Shown here: positions 1 to 8,403 of the stretch, piece after piece
How the letters are laid out: each line of letters opens with the position of its first letter
Position numbering within the stretch: position 1 is the first letter of the stretch
NCBI GenBank assembly: GCA_009663185.1
Contig: VJZX01000024.1
Span: 1-47,887, forward strand
Length of the DNA: 47,887 bases
DNA from: Isoptericola halalbus
Lineage (GTDB): Bacteria; Actinomycetota; Actinomycetes; Actinomycetales; Cellulomonadaceae
Direction of reading: 5' to 3'
Notes under the pieces: generated by a model
Database searches by the model: none
Seen by the model: the letters and a program-made list of their open reading frames with translations, nothing else
Told to the model about the DNA's origin: nothing
Made by a program: the position numbers and the translations under genes

Positions 1-97
1 CCGGGGCGGGCGCGGCGCGACGACCGGCCGGGGCGGGCGCGCGACAACCGGCAGGGGTGGTCCGGGCGGGAGCCAGCGCCCGCGCGGCGGCCGGTAG
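1..97 (+). other. Possible 3' tail of an upstream gene (ftsW expected); frame uncertain
   Basis: Directly upstream of murG the sequence is Gly/Arg/Ala-rich in translation and contains a roughly 25-bp imperfect direct repeat (GGGGCGGGCGCG followed by CGAC-ACCGGC). One frame ends at a TAG at 95-97. Another ends at a TGA at 108-110, which would overlap the murG GTG in the GTGA style seen elsewhere here. Both look like low-complexity tails. ftsW normally precedes murG in this cluster, but no recognisable FtsW motif lies inside the window, so the identity rests on position only. Confidence 0.3.
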
Positions 98-100
98 GGT
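95..100 (+). promoter_or_regulatory. Leaderless-type -10 box (TAGGGT) for murG
   Basis: TAGGGT is followed by 6 nt and then the GTG of murG at 107. There is no purine-rich ribosome binding site between them. The spacing matches the other TAnnnT boxes in this window, so an internal leaderless promoter is likely. Read-through from upstream division genes is also expected. Confidence 0.55.
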
Positions 101-106
101 CCACGT

Positions 107-1255
107 GTGAACATCTCTCCCGTCCACTCCGTGGTGCTCGCCGGGGGTGGCACCGCCGGTCACGTCAACCCGTTGCTCGCCGTTGCCGACGAGCTGCGCT
201 CCCGCGAGCCGGACGCGCGCGTCCTCGTCCTGGGTACCACGACCGGCCTCGAGGCCGAGCTCGTGCCGGCCCGCGGCTACGAGCTGCGGCCCGTGCCGCG
301 CGTGCCCCTGCCGCGGCGCCCGAGCGCGGACCTGCTGCGGCTCCCGGGCAGGCTGACCTCGGCCGTGCGTGCGGCCGAGGCCGCGATCGACGAGATCGGC
401 GCCCAGGCGGTGGTCGGCTTCGGTGGGTACGTGTCGACGCCCGCGTACCTCGCGGCCCGTCGGCGTGGGGTGCCGGTCGTCATCCACGAGCAGAACGCGC
501 GTCCCGGGCTCGCCAACCGGCTCGGCGCCCGCTGGGCTGCGCGCGTCGGCACGACGTTCCCCGGTACGGCGCTGCCCGGTGCGGTGACCGTGGGTCTCCC
601 GCTGCGACGTGAGATCGCCGACCTCGTGCTCGCGCGCGAGGCCGACGCGGCGGCCGCCCGTGTCGCCGCCGCCGACGAGCTCGGCCTCGACCCGTCGCTG
701 TCCACCGTCGTCGTGACGGGCGGTTCCTCGGGGGCCGCCTCGGTCAACGCTGCCGTCGCGGGCGCGGCGGCGGCGCTGCTCGACTCGGGTGCACAGGTCC
801 TGCACCTGACGGGACGCGGCAAGGACGCGGGGGTGCGCGACGCGGTGCGGGCGCTGTCCGGCACGCACGAGACCGTGCGCTACCAGGTGCGCGAATACCT
901 TGCCGAGATGCACCTCGCCCTGGCGGTCGCCGACCTCGTCGTCGGGCGCGCGGGCGCCGGGACCGTGTGCGAGCTCGCGGCGCTCGGAATCCCGGCCGTC
1001 TACGTCCCGCTGCCGATCGGCAACGGGGAGCAGCGGCTCAACGCCGCGCCGCTCGTCGAGGCGGGTGGCGGGCTCCTGGTCGACGACGCCGACCTCACGT
1101 CCGCATGGGTCGCGCGCACCGTGCCCGGCATGCTCGCCGACCGGGCACGGCTCGACGAGATGGCGACGGCCGCCGCGGCCGTCGGCGTCCGCGACGCGGC
1201 GGCCCGGGTCGCCGACCTCGTGGGCGAGGCCGTCGCCGAGGCCGGCCGGCCGTGA
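107..1255 (+). CDS. murG: UDP-N-acetylglucosamine--N-acetylmuramyl-(pentapeptide) pyrophosphoryl-undecaprenol GlcNAc transferase MurG
   Basis: MurG adds GlcNAc from UDP-GlcNAc to lipid I on the inner face of the membrane, giving lipid II, the peptidoglycan precursor. At 382 aa it has the usual family length. The N-terminal glycine-rich loop GGGTAGH (about residues 13-19) is the lipid I side. GGSSGA near residue 206 and the C-terminal segment GRAGAGTVCELAALG followed by PLPIGNGEQ form the nucleotide-sugar site typical of GT28 enzymes. The GTG start at 107 sits 6 nt after a TAGGGT box with no Shine-Dalgarno. The 3' end overlaps murC by 4 bp (GTGA), so translation is probably coupled. The order murG-murC-ftsQ-ftsZ is the standard actinobacterial division cluster. 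Confidence 0.97.
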   Translation: MNISPVHSVVLAGGGTAGHVNPLLAVADELRSREPDARVLVLGTTTGLEAELVPARGYELRPVPRVPLPRRPSADLLRLPGRLTSAVRAAEAAIDEIGAQAVVGFGGYVSTPAYLAARRRGVPVVIHEQNARPGLANRLGARWAARVGTTFPGTALPGAVTVGLPLRREIADLVLAREADAAAARVAAADELGLDPSLSTVVVTGGSSGAASVNAAVAGAAAALLDSGAQVLHLTGRGKDAGVRDAVRALSGTHETVRYQVREYLAEMHLALAVADLVVGRAGAGTVCELAALGIPAVYVPLPIGNGEQRLNAAPLVEAGGGLLVDDADLTSAWVARTVPGMLADRARLDEMATAAAAVGVRDAAARVADLVGEAVAEAGRP

Positions 1256-2763
1256 GCGCGCGGGAGGCCGACGCGCTGGCCGCGCTGGGGCGGGTCCACC
1301 TGGTCGGGGTCGGGGGAGCGGGCATGTCGGTGGTCGCGCGGCTGCTCGCCGCGCGGGGTGTGCCGGTGCAGGGCTCGGACGCCGCCGCCGGGCCGGCGCT
1401 CGAGGCACTGCGGGCCGACGGTGTGCGCGTCTGGGTCGGGCACGACGCCGCGCACGTCGTCGAGGCGGGCGCGCCGCTCGTCGACACCGTCGTCGTCTCG
1501 TCCGCCGTCCGCGAGTCCAACCCCGAGCTGGCTGCCGCGCGTGCGGCCGGCCTGCGGGTCCTGCACCGCTCGCAGGCGCTGGCCGCCCTCATGACCGGTT
1601 GCCGCGCCGTCGCGGTCGCGGGAGCGCACGGCAAGACGACGACCTCGGCCATGGTCGCCACCGTCCTGCGGGCGTGCGGCACGGACGCGTCGTTCGCGGT
1701 CGGCGGCACCGTCCGTCTCCGGGTCGAGGGGTCCGACGAGGTGCGCGCCGTGCCCGGCGGCCACCTGGGAGCCTCCGACGTCATCGTGGTCGAGGCCGAC
1801 GAGTCCGACGGCTCGTTCCTCAACTACGCGCCCACCGTGGCCGTCGTGACCAACGTCGAGGCCGACCACCTCGACCACTACGGCTCCCACGAGGCGTTCC
1901 GCCAGGCGTTCGCCGACTTCGCAGCGCGGATCGAGCCCGGAGGCTGGCTCGTCCCGTGCGCCGACGACGCGGGCTCGGCACACCTCGCGGCCGCGCACCG
2001 CGCCGCCGGTGGACAGGTCGTCACCTACGGCACCGCGGCCGACGCCGACGTCCGCGTGAGCGACGTCGTCGTGGGTGCGGGGAACGTGCGCGCGCGGGTC
2101 TCGGGCGGTCCGCTCGGGCCCGACCCGCGCGAGCTGCGGCTCGACCTGCCCGGGGCGCACAACGCGCTCAACGCCACGGCCGCCGTCGTGACCGCCGTCC
2201 TCCTGGGAGCCGCACCGGACGCGGCGGTGGCCGGCGCGGCGACGTTCGTCGGCACGGGCCGGCGGTTCGAGCCCAAGGGCGAGGCCGACGGCGTCCGGGT
2301 CTTCGACAGCTACGACCACCACCCGACGGAGGTCGAGGCGCTGCTGCGTGCGGCCCGGCCCGTCGCCGCCGGCGGGCGGCTCCTCGTGCTGTTCCAGCCG
2401 CATCTGTACTCCCGGACGCGGATCTTCGCCGACCGGTTCGCGGCCGCCCTCGCGCTCGCGGACGAGGTCGTCGTGACAGGCGTGTACCGGGCGCGCGAGG
2501 ACGTGGACCCGAGCGTCTCGGCCCGGACTATCACGGACCTGCTTCCGGCGACCGCGTCGGGCGGGGGAGCCCGCGCCGTCGAGGACCGGGTCGCGGCGGC
2601 ACACACCGTCGCGGACCTCGCGCGGCCGGGCGACGTTGTCCTGACCGTGGGCGCCGGCGACGTCACCGAGCTCGGGCCTGTCGTCCTCGAGGACCTGCGC
2701 GCCCGCGCGGGCTCCGGCGTGGCGCCGACGGCCCGACCCGGAGCCGGGGACACCATGGACTGA
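1252..2763 (+). CDS. murC: UDP-N-acetylmuramate--L-alanine ligase MurC
   Basis: MurC is the cytoplasmic ATP-dependent ligase that joins L-alanine to UDP-MurNAc, the first step of stem peptide building. The 503-aa product shows the three Mur ligase domains. The N-terminal Rossmann-like loop is VGVGGAGMS (about 19-27). The central ATPase has P-loop GAHGKTTTSAM (about 124-134), EADESDGSFL and NVEADHLDHY. The C-terminal domain carries HNALNATAAV, DSYDHHPTE and FQPHLYSRT. The GTG start at 1252 overlaps the murG stop by 4 bp. An open frame continues upstream through murG, but conservation begins at about residue 15 from this start. The stop overlaps the ftsQ ATG by 1 nt. Confidence 0.97.
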   Translation: MSAREADALAALGRVHLVGVGGAGMSVVARLLAARGVPVQGSDAAAGPALEALRADGVRVWVGHDAAHVVEAGAPLVDTVVVSSAVRESNPELAAARAAGLRVLHRSQALAALMTGCRAVAVAGAHGKTTTSAMVATVLRACGTDASFAVGGTVRLRVEGSDEVRAVPGGHLGASDVIVVEADESDGSFLNYAPTVAVVTNVEADHLDHYGSHEAFRQAFADFAARIEPGGWLVPCADDAGSAHLAAAHRAAGGQVVTYGTAADADVRVSDVVVGAGNVRARVSGGPLGPDPRELRLDLPGAHNALNATAAVVTAVLLGAAPDAAVAGAATFVGTGRRFEPKGEADGVRVFDSYDHHPTEVEALLRAARPVAAGGRLLVLFQPHLYSRTRIFADRFAAALALADEVVVTGVYRAREDVDPSVSARTITDLLPATASGGGARAVEDRVAAAHTVADLARPGDVVLTVGAGDVTELGPVVLEDLRARAGSGVAPTARPGAGDTMD

Positions 2764-3701
2764 TGCGTCAGCCACCTCGTCCCCGTCCGCAGCCCGCGCC
2801 CGGCCCCGGCCCGCGTCGGCCTACGACGGGCGCTCCGCGGGCCGGTGCCACGCCCTCGGCCCCCCGCACGGGTGCCACGCCCAAGGCGGCGCGGAAGGGT
2901 GCGAAGCCGGCCCCCCGGTCGACCGCGGTCGCGGTCGCCGCCCCGCCCGCCTCACCCTCGCGGGCCAGGGTCTCGACCGCGATGGCCGACCGCATCGCGG
3001 AGCGGACCGCGATGCGCCGGCACCGCCGATGGCGGCGTGTGCTGGCCTGGCTGCTGTCCGCCGCCGCGGTCGCGGCCCTCGCGTGGGGGGCGTTCTGGTC
3101 GCCGGCGCTGGCACTGGACGCGGCGGAGGTCACGATCGCCGGCGAGGGCACGACGATCGACGTCAGGCAGGTCCGGAAGCTCGTGCGGGCGCGGGCCGGT
3201 GTCCCGCTGCCGCGCCTGGACACCGTCGTCCTGCGCGACGAGATCCTCGCGCTGCGCGGTGTCAAGGACGTGCGCCTTGCGCGTGTGTGGCCGCACGGGC
3301 TGGACGTCGCGCTGACCTCGCGCGAGCCGGTCGCCGCGGTGCCCTACGACGGCAGGTACGTGCTGCTCGACGCGGAGGGCGTGCGGGTCGGCCGGGCCGC
3401 CGAGCCGCCGGCGGGGCTGGCGGTCGTCGAGGTCCCGCTCGACGACCGCAGCGCACGGGCCCTGCAGGCCGCGCTGCACGTGCTCGCGGCGCTTCCCCCG
3501 AAGCTGTCGGCGCAGGTAGCGAGCGTGCACGCGGACACCCAGGACGACGTCGAGACCGTCCTGCGCGACGGTCGTTCCGTCCGGTGGGGAGGCGGATCGC
3601 GCCTCGCGCTCAAGGTCGAGGTCGCGCGCACCCTCCTCAAGGTCGAGCCGGACGCACGGGTCGTCGACGTGTCCTCGCCCGAGCTCCCGGTGACCCAGTG
3701 A
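2763..3701 (+). CDS. ftsQ: Cell division protein FtsQ (POTRA domain)
   Basis: FtsQ is a bitopic divisome protein linking early and late division factors. The 312-aa product has a long Pro/Ala/Arg-rich cytoplasmic N-terminus (about 1-90, with repeated GATP units), one transmembrane helix (about 92-115, beginning RRVLAWLLSAAAVAALAW), a POTRA domain (about 118-185, with VRKLVRARAGVPLPRLD and VKDVRLARVWPHGLDV) and the downstream FtsQ/DivIB domain. The ATG start shares its A with the murC stop (TGATG). The same frame is open far upstream, which is an artefact of high GC; the basic-hydrophobic topology fits this start. A 198-bp gap to ftsZ follows. Confidence 0.93.
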   Translation: MRQPPRPRPQPAPGPGPRRPTTGAPRAGATPSAPRTGATPKAARKGAKPAPRSTAVAVAAPPASPSRARVSTAMADRIAERTAMRRHRRWRRVLAWLLSAAAVAALAWGAFWSPALALDAAEVTIAGEGTTIDVRQVRKLVRARAGVPLPRLDTVVLRDEILALRGVKDVRLARVWPHGLDVALTSREPVAAVPYDGRYVLLDAEGVRVGRAAEPPAGLAVVEVPLDDRSARALQAALHVLAALPPKLSAQVASVHADTQDDVETVLRDGRSVRWGGGSRLALKVEVARTLLKVEPDARVVDVSSPELPVTQ

Positions 3702-3899
3702 GCGGGGCGGTGACGGGACCGTGGGCGCCGGCCGCGAGGAGGGGGTGCGACACGCCGGAGAACGTCCCTCGCAGGGCAGACCTCGGCGCCTACCGTCGAA
3801 GACAGCAGCAACCTGACATAACTCTAACCCTCAACTCGAACCTTAAGGTTTGATCCCGGGCAGGGGCGTCGGGACAGGATCGACCCGAGAGGCAACGAC
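3702..3899 (+). promoter_or_regulatory. ftsQ-ftsZ intergenic region with AT-rich promoter patch and palindrome
   Basis: This 198-bp gap contains the most AT-rich stretch of the division cluster (about 3815-3852). It has several TAAC-like elements (ACATAACTC, CTAACCC) and a perfect 12-bp palindrome AACCTTAAGGTT at 3839-3850. In other actinobacteria ftsZ has its own promoters in this interval, so promoter activity is expected. The palindrome could be a regulator site. GAGAGG at about 3887-3892 is the ribosome binding site for ftsZ. Confidence 0.55.
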
Positions 3900-5228
3900 G
3901 TGGCAACTCCGCAGAACTACCTGGCAGTGATCAAGGTGGTCGGCATCGGCGGTGGTGGCGTGAACGCCGTGAACCGCATGATCGAGGTCGGGCTCAAGGG
4001 TGTCGAGTTCATCGCCATCAACACCGACGCGCAGGCGCTGCTGATGTCGGACGCCGACGTCAAGCTCGACGTCGGGCGAGAGCTGACCCGTGGCCTGGGC
4101 GCCGGCGCCGACCCAGAGGTGGGCAAGAAGGCCGCCGAGGACCACGCCGAGGAGATCGAGGACGTCCTGCGCGGCGCCGACATGGTCTTCGTCACGGCGG
4201 GCGAGGGCGGCGGCACGGGCACCGGCGGCGCGCCCGTCGTGGCGCGGATCGCGCGCTCGCTCGGGGCGCTGACGGTCGGCGTCGTGACGCGGCCGTTCAC
4301 CTTCGAGGGACGCCGCCGCTCGGTCCAGGCCGAGCAGGGCATCGAGAACCTCCGCGAGGAGGTCGACACCCTCATCGTCATCCCCAACGACCGCCTGCTG
4401 TCGATGTCCGACCGGAACGTGTCCGCGATCGCCGCGTTCCACTCGGCCGACCAGGTGCTCCACTCGGGCGTGCAGGGCATCACCGACCTCATCACGACGC
4501 CGGGTCTCATCAACCTCGACTTCGCGGACGTCAAGTCCGTCATGCAGGGGGCAGGGTCGGCGCTCATGGGCATCGGCTCGGCCCGTGGCGAGGACCGCGC
4601 GGTCCAGGCCGCGGAGCTGGCGATCTCCTCGCCCCTGCTCGAGGCGTCGATCGACGGCGCGCACGGCGTGCTGCTGTCCATCCAGGGCGGCAGCGACCTC
4701 GGCCTGTTCGAGGTGCACGAGGCCGCGCGCCTCGTCCAGGAGGCGGCGCACCCCGAGGCGAACATCATCTTCGGCACGGTGATCGACGACGCGCTCGGCG
4801 ACGAGGTCCGCGTCACGGTCATCGCCGCGGGCTTCGACGGCGGCGTGCCGCAGACGCGGAAGGACCCGCGTGCGCTCGGGCAGGTCACGGGCGCGACCCC
4901 GCGTCCGGCCGTCGCCACGAGCCCCACCGGTCAGGTGTCGGTCGTCGAGCCGGAGCGGTCGTCGGCGGCCTCGCCGCCACGCGCCGTGCCCGCCGCGTCT
5001 GGCGTCCACGCCCAGCCCCGCCCCATCCCCGCCGAGCCCGACGACGTCCCGGCCTCGCTCGACACCCCCGCGGCCCACGCCGGCCAGCGTCCCGCCGACG
5101 GCCGTCCGGCCTTCGCGGTCGTCGAGGAGGGTGGCGTGACGGTCGAGCGGCCGGTCGAGGTGCCGCGCATCTTTGAGGAGACCCGCCGTCCCGCCGAGGA
5201 GCTCGACGTGCCCGACTTCCTCAAGTGA
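3900..5228 (+). CDS. ftsZ: Cell division GTPase FtsZ
   Basis: FtsZ is the tubulin-like GTPase that polymerises into the Z-ring at midcell. The 442-aa protein carries the T1 loop [13 protein letters not shown] (about 17-29), the tubulin signature [10 protein letters not shown] (about 102-111), the T7 catalytic loop (NLDFADV, about 203-209) and a long Pro/Ala-rich linker from about 320. It ends in the conserved C-terminal peptide DVPDFLK, which docks SepF and other membrane tethers. sepF lies two genes downstream. The GTG start has GAGAGG about 8 nt upstream. The stop overlaps the pgeF GTG by 4 bp. Confidence 0.98.
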   Translation: MATPQNYLAVIKVVGIGGGGVNAVNRMIEVGLKGVEFIAINTDAQALLMSDADVKLDVGRELTRGLGAGADPEVGKKAAEDHAEEIEDVLRGADMVFVTAGEGGGTGTGGAPVVARIARSLGALTVGVVTRPFTFEGRRRSVQAEQGIENLREEVDTLIVIPNDRLLSMSDRNVSAIAAFHSADQVLHSGVQGITDLITTPGLINLDFADVKSVMQGAGSALMGIGSARGEDRAVQAAELAISSPLLEASIDGAHGVLLSIQGGSDLGLFEVHEAARLVQEAAHPEANIIFGTVIDDALGDEVRVTVIAAGFDGGVPQTRKDPRALGQVTGATPRPAVATSPTGQVSVVEPERSSAASPPRAVPAASGVHAQPRPIPAEPDDVPASLDTPAAHAGQRPADGRPAFAVVEEGGVTVERPVEVPRIFEETRRPAEELDVPDFLK

Positions 5229-6034
5229 GCACGCCGGCGGCCTGGGCTCAGGAGGCGCTGTTGCCCGAGGAGTTCGGAGCAGGGCTGCTACGTGTCGACC
5301 TCGGCCCGGGGGTCGTCGCGGGCTTCACCACGCGCCACGGCGGGGTGTCGCCGGCGCCGTGGTCGTCGCTCGACCTCGGGACCTCCACGGGCGACGACCC
5401 GGCCCGCGTCCGGGAGAACCGGGCGCGGGTCGCGGCCTGGGTGGGCGCGCCGGTCGTGTTCGCCGAGCAGGTGCACGGCGACGGTGTCCTCGCGCTCGGA
5501 CCGGCCGAGCGCGAGGCGTGGTCGGTCGACCACCCGCCGCTCAGCGTGGGGGAGGCCGACGCACTCGTCACGGGCGAGGAGGGTCTCGGCCTCGGCGTGC
5601 TCGTCGCCGACTGCGTGCCCGTCCTGCTCGCCGACCCGGTGGCCCGCGTCGCGGGGGTCGCGCACGCGGGCCGCGCCGGGCTCGCCGCCGGCGTGGTGCA
5701 CCGCGCGCTCGACGCGCTGCTGGCCAGGGGCGCGCGTCCCGACGACGTGCGTGCCGCCGTCGGGCCGTCGGTGTGCGGCCGGTGCTACGAGGTGCCGGAG
5801 CACCTGCGTGACGCGGTGGCCGCCGTCGTGCCGCAGGCGTGGGCGACGACCGGCGCGGGCGCACCGGCCCTCGACCTTGCCGCCGGCGTGCTCGCGCAGC
5901 TCGGTTCGCGCGGCGTCGCCGCGCAGCACCTGGACCGGTGCACGCGCACCGACGCCGACCTGTTCTCGCACCGACGCGCGACGGCCGAGGGCACGACGAC
6001 GGGACGCCAGGCCGGCGTCGTCGTCCTCGCCTGA
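5225..6034 (+). CDS. pgeF: Peptidoglycan editing factor PgeF / YfiH family (multicopper-like purine nucleoside phosphorylase fold)
   Basis: This 269-aa protein belongs to the YfiH/PgeF (DUF152, laccase-domain) family, linked to purine nucleoside cleavage and to correct peptidoglycan composition. The metal-site motifs are present: EQVHGDGV (about 79-86), [11 protein letters not shown] (about 127-137), [13 protein letters not shown] (about 145-157) and CGRCYEV near residue 183. The HAGR form replaces HAGW of enterobacterial members; I believe this is usual in actinobacteria. It is translationally coupled to ftsZ (GTGA overlap) and precedes sepF, as in related genomes. A GC-rich hairpin follows 13 nt after the stop. 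Confidence 0.9.
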   Translation: MSTPAAWAQEALLPEEFGAGLLRVDLGPGVVAGFTTRHGGVSPAPWSSLDLGTSTGDDPARVRENRARVAAWVGAPVVFAEQVHGDGVLALGPAEREAWSVDHPPLSVGEADALVTGEEGLGLGVLVADCVPVLLADPVARVAGVAHAGRAGLAAGVVHRALDALLARGARPDDVRAAVGPSVCGRCYEVPEHLRDAVAAVVPQAWATTGAGAPALDLAAGVLAQLGSRGVAAQHLDRCTRTDADLFSHRRATAEGTTTGRQAGVVVLA

Positions 6035-6047
6035 CCTGCGCCCCGAC

Positions 6048-6073
6048 CGCGCGACACACCGGCGTGTCGCGCG
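6048..6073 (+). terminator. GC-rich hairpin after pgeF
   Basis: A perfect 10-bp inverted repeat, CGCGCGACAC (6048-6057) and GTGTCGCGCG (6064-6073), surrounds the 6-nt loop ACCGGC. No T-run follows. It lies between pgeF and sepF and could terminate or attenuate the ftsZ-pgeF transcript. Confidence 0.5.
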
Positions 6074-6155
6074 CTCCCTAGCGCCTCGGCGTGGTTAACG
6101 TCAAGAGACCGTCCGGGATGGCAGGGCGGACGTGCCGACGAACGGAGCAAGGGCG

Positions 6156-6629
6156 ATGGGCGGAGCGCTTCGCAAGACCATGCTGTACCTGGGTCTCGCC
6201 GACGATCAGGGCGAGCGGGACGAGTACCTCGACGAGTACGACGAGGAGCTGGAGGCACCCGTGGACGACTACCAGGCGCAGGTCACCCCGCTGCACCGCG
6301 GCGGGCATCGGGAGGCGGCCCCGCTCGCCACGAGCGACCTGCGGCGCATCACCACGATCCACCCCCGCTCGTACAACGACGCGCGGCTCATCGGTGAGGC
6401 GTTCCGCGGCGGGACGCCCGTCATCATGAACCTCTCGGACATGGACGACGCCGACGCCAAGCGGCTCGTCGACTTCTCCGCCGGGCTGATCTTCGGCCTG
6501 CACGGGTCGATCGAGCGGGTGACCAACAAGGTGTTCCTGCTCTCGCCCGAGCACGTCGAGATCACGGGTGAGGAGAAGGTCGCGGACAAGCCGACCGATC
6601 GCAGCGGCAGGTTCTACAACCAGAGCTGA
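6156..6629 (+). CDS. sepF: Cell division protein SepF
   Basis: SepF is the FtsZ membrane anchor in actinobacteria, which lack FtsA. The 157-aa product begins with a probable amphipathic membrane-binding helix ([17 protein letters not shown]), then an acidic linker. The SepF core runs from about residue 65 to 145, with [39 protein letters not shown] and [14 protein letters not shown] chose ATG 6156 because GGAG lies about 8 nt upstream and the helix starts there. A GTG at 6132 in the same frame would add 8 residues but has no ribosome binding site. Its partner FtsZ ends in DVPDFLK in the same cluster. Confidence 0.93.
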   Translation: MGGALRKTMLYLGLADDQGERDEYLDEYDEELEAPVDDYQAQVTPLHRGGHREAAPLATSDLRRITTIHPRSYNDARLIGEAFRGGTPVIMNLSDMDDADAKRLVDFSAGLIFGLHGSIERVTNKVFLLSPEHVEITGEEKVADKPTDRSGRFYNQS

Positions 6630-6693
6630 CGCCGTACCGCGACGACGCGTGGGCCGGGCACGCCCCTCGGTCCGCGCGTCGCCGTGGAGCGGG

Positions 6694-6699
6694 TAGGTT
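6694..6699 (+). promoter_or_regulatory. Leaderless-type -10 box (TAGGTT) for yggT
   Basis: TAGGTT ends 6 nt before the yggT GTG at 6706, with no ribosome binding site in between. Confidence 0.55.
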
Positions 6700-6705
6700 C
6701 ATCCC

Positions 6706-6990
6706 GTGAGCGGAATCTTCAGCTTCGTCGGCTTCCTCCTGCAGCTGTTCCTGCTGTGCCTCGTCGTGCGGCTCGTCCTCGACTGGGTGCAGTTCTTCGC
6801 GCGCGACTGGCGTCCACGCGGTGTGATGCTCGTCATCGCCGAGGGCGTGTACACGGTCACGGACCCGCCGCTTCGCGCGCTGCGCAAGGTGATCCCCCCG
6901 CTGACTCTGGGTCAGATCCGGCTCGACCTTGCCTTCCTTGTCCTTTTCATCCTGGTCTCTTTCCTGTCCTCGCTCTTCCGCAGCCTGTAG
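6706..6990 (+). CDS. YggT family integral membrane protein
   Basis: This 94-aa protein has two hydrophobic segments. The N-terminal one (about 5-25, IFSFVGFLLQLFLLCLVVRL) and the C-terminal one (about 74-92, LDLAFLVLFILVSFLSSLF) flank the conserved motif VTDPPLRALRKVIPPLTLG of the YggT family. It is the single-repeat form usual in Gram-positives, where yggT lies between sepF and divIVA. A role in division or osmotic tolerance is suspected for the family but not proven. The GTG start follows a TAGGTT box by 6 nt. Confidence 0.9.
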   Translation: MSGIFSFVGFLLQLFLLCLVVRLVLDWVQFFARDWRPRGVMLVIAEGVYTVTDPPLRALRKVIPPLTLGQIRLDLAFLVLFILVSFLSSLFRSL

Positions 6991-7143
6991 CGCGACCTGT
7001 GAAGACGATGTGTGCGGACGGGGACCGCGCGGCGGCCCGGCATGTCGTCCGGCGAGGCGTCCGCTACCGTGGGCATTCACGGCGGCGGACACTCCTGGTC
7101 CGTGCGACGGGGCCAAGACCTGCAACTGCTACGAGGTGAGACG

Positions 7144-7761
7144 ATGGCACTCCTGACTGCAGAGGACATCCTCAACAAGAAGTTCTCGGCGACGAAGTTC
7201 CGCGAGGGCTACGACGTCGAAGAGGTCGACGACTTCCTCGACGAGGTCGTCCGCACCCTCACGGCGGTCCAGGAGGAGAACGACGACCTGCGCTCGAAGC
7301 TCGCGGCCGCCGAGCGTCGCGTGGCGGAGCTGAGCCGCTCGGACGCCGCGCAGCAGTCGCAGCCGGCCCCCGTGGCTGCCGCGCCCGCCCCGACGCCGAC
7401 CTCCTCCAAGCCGCACGCCGAGCCCGAGTCCGCCACGGGCATGCTCCAGCTCGCCCAGAAGCTCCACGACGACTACGTCCGCTCGGGCCAGGAGGAGGGC
7501 GACCGCCTCATCTCCGAGGCCAAGGCCGAGGGGGCGCGGATCGTGCGCGAGGCCGAGGAGACGAGCCACCGCACGCTGTCGCAGCTCGAGCAGGAGCGCT
7601 CGCTCCTCGAGCGCAAGATCGACGAGCTGCGGCTGTTCGAGCGGGACTACCGCACGCGCCTCAAGAGCTTCCTGCAGAACCTGCTCGGCGACCTCGACGC
7701 GCGCGGCTCGGCCCTGCCGCCGCGTCAGAACGCCGCCGCCGGACGCCCCTCGGAGCTCTGA
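7144..7761 (+). CDS. divIVA: DivIVA / Wag31 polar growth and septum-site coiled-coil protein
   Basis: DivIVA (Wag31 in mycobacteria) binds negatively curved membrane at poles and septa and organises wall growth. The 205-aa product has the conserved N-terminal lipid-binding domain (MALLTAEDILNKKFSATKF, then GYDVEEVDDFLDEVV, residues 1-38) and a short coiled coil. A Pro/Ala/Ser linker (about 73-98) and a long second coiled coil (about 100-185, heptad-rich with RIVREAEETSH and SQLEQERSLLERKIDEL) follow. ATG 7144 was chosen over an upstream in-frame GTG (7012) because the family begins exactly here and GAGGTGAG lies about 4-11 nt upstream. A TACCGT at about 7070 may be its -10 box. Confidence 0.95.
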   Translation: MALLTAEDILNKKFSATKFREGYDVEEVDDFLDEVVRTLTAVQEENDDLRSKLAAAERRVAELSRSDAAQQSQPAPVAAAPAPTPTSSKPHAEPESATGMLQLAQKLHDDYVRSGQEEGDRLISEAKAEGARIVREAEETSHRTLSQLEQERSLLERKIDELRLFERDYRTRLKSFLQNLLGDLDARGSALPPRQNAAAGRPSEL

Positions 7762-7803
7762 GGCAGCCTCGAGGCAGCGGGTCGTACCCGACGCTCGTCC
7801 ACG

Positions 7804-7856
7804 ACCGGCCCTCATGACCGCCGCGCCGCACGGCGCGTGCTGTTGTGAGGGCCGGT
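7804..7856 (+). terminator. Long hairpin terminator after divIVA
   Basis: A perfect 11-bp inverted repeat, ACCGGCCCTCA (7804-7814) and TGAGGGCCGGT (7846-7856), encloses a second GC-rich hairpin (CCGCGCC/GGCGCG). It is followed by TCCTGCATTT. It lies between divIVA and the DksA-like gene. Confidence 0.55.
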
Positions 7857-7910
7857 TCCTGCATTTACGCTGCGGTGACCCAATTCGAGGGACCCGAACG
7901 GAAGGGCAAC

Positions 7911-8372
7911 ATGGCCAAGCTCTCCACCACCACGCGGGCGGCACTGCGTGAGAACTTCCCCCATCTCGCGCGGGACGTGAAGACCTTCCCTGTCCGCGAG
8001 GGCGAGGACCTGTGGACCCTGGAGGAGGTGGAGGAGCTCGCCGCGTTCCTCCTGGAGGACAAGGCCCGGCTCGAGGCCGAGCTGGCGCAGGCCGACCGAG
8101 TCCTGTCCGACCTGCTGCGCAACTCCGGTGACGGGGCGGGGGACGACCAGGCCGACTACGGGTCGAGCGCGCTCGAGCGCGAGCAGGAGCTCACTCTCGT
8201 GAACAACATGCGTGATCTGCTCGCGCAGACCACGCACGCGATCGACCGCATCCGCACCGGCGCCTACGCGACGTGCGAGATCACGGGCCTTCCCATCGGC
8301 AAGGCCCGCCTGCAGGCGTTCCCCCGGGCGACGCTCTCGGTCGAGGCGAAGACGCGCGAGGAGCGGCGCTGA
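7911..8372 (+). CDS. DksA/TraR family protein with degenerate zinc finger
   Basis: This 153-aa protein matches actinobacterial DksA/TraR-type proteins. It has a long N-terminal coiled-coil region (about 35-115) containing LRNSGDGAGDDQADYG, then TYATC-like and GLPIGKARLQAFPRATL segments that normally frame a four-cysteine zinc ribbon. Only the first cysteine (CEIT) is kept. The second is Thr and the C-terminal pair reads SVEA instead of CxxC. DksA proteins enter the RNA polymerase secondary channel; zinc binding looks lost here while the fold may persist. The ATG at 7911 has GGAAGG about 6 nt upstream. It is located between divIVA and lspA. Confidence 0.85.
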   Translation: MAKLSTTTRAALRENFPHLARDVKTFPVREGEDLWTLEEVEELAAFLLEDKARLEAELAQADRVLSDLLRNSGDGAGDDQADYGSSALEREQELTLVNNMRDLLAQTTHAIDRIRTGAYATCEITGLPIGKARLQAFPRATLSVEAKTREERR

Positions 8373-8389
8373 GCATCGCGCCCGCCGCT

Positions 8390-8395
8390 TAGACT
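8390..8395 (+). promoter_or_regulatory. -10 box (TAGACT) for lspA
   Basis: TAGACT lies 8 nt before the lspA ATG at 8404. The same hexamer precedes dnaE, hisD and hisC in this window. No ribosome binding site lies between box and start. Confidence 0.5.
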
Positions 8396-8403
8396 GGCGG
8401 GCG

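Noticed and set aside
900-3701. A 933-residue open frame ending with ftsQ
   Set aside because: The first two thirds are antisense-like Arg/Gly/Pro-rich read-through opposite murG and murC in another frame. Only the part from 2763 has FtsQ features.
5659-5680. PgeF HAGRAG instead of HAGWRG as a loss of function
   Set aside because: The metal-binding His and Cys motifs are all present, and I believe the HAGR form is normal in actinobacterial members.
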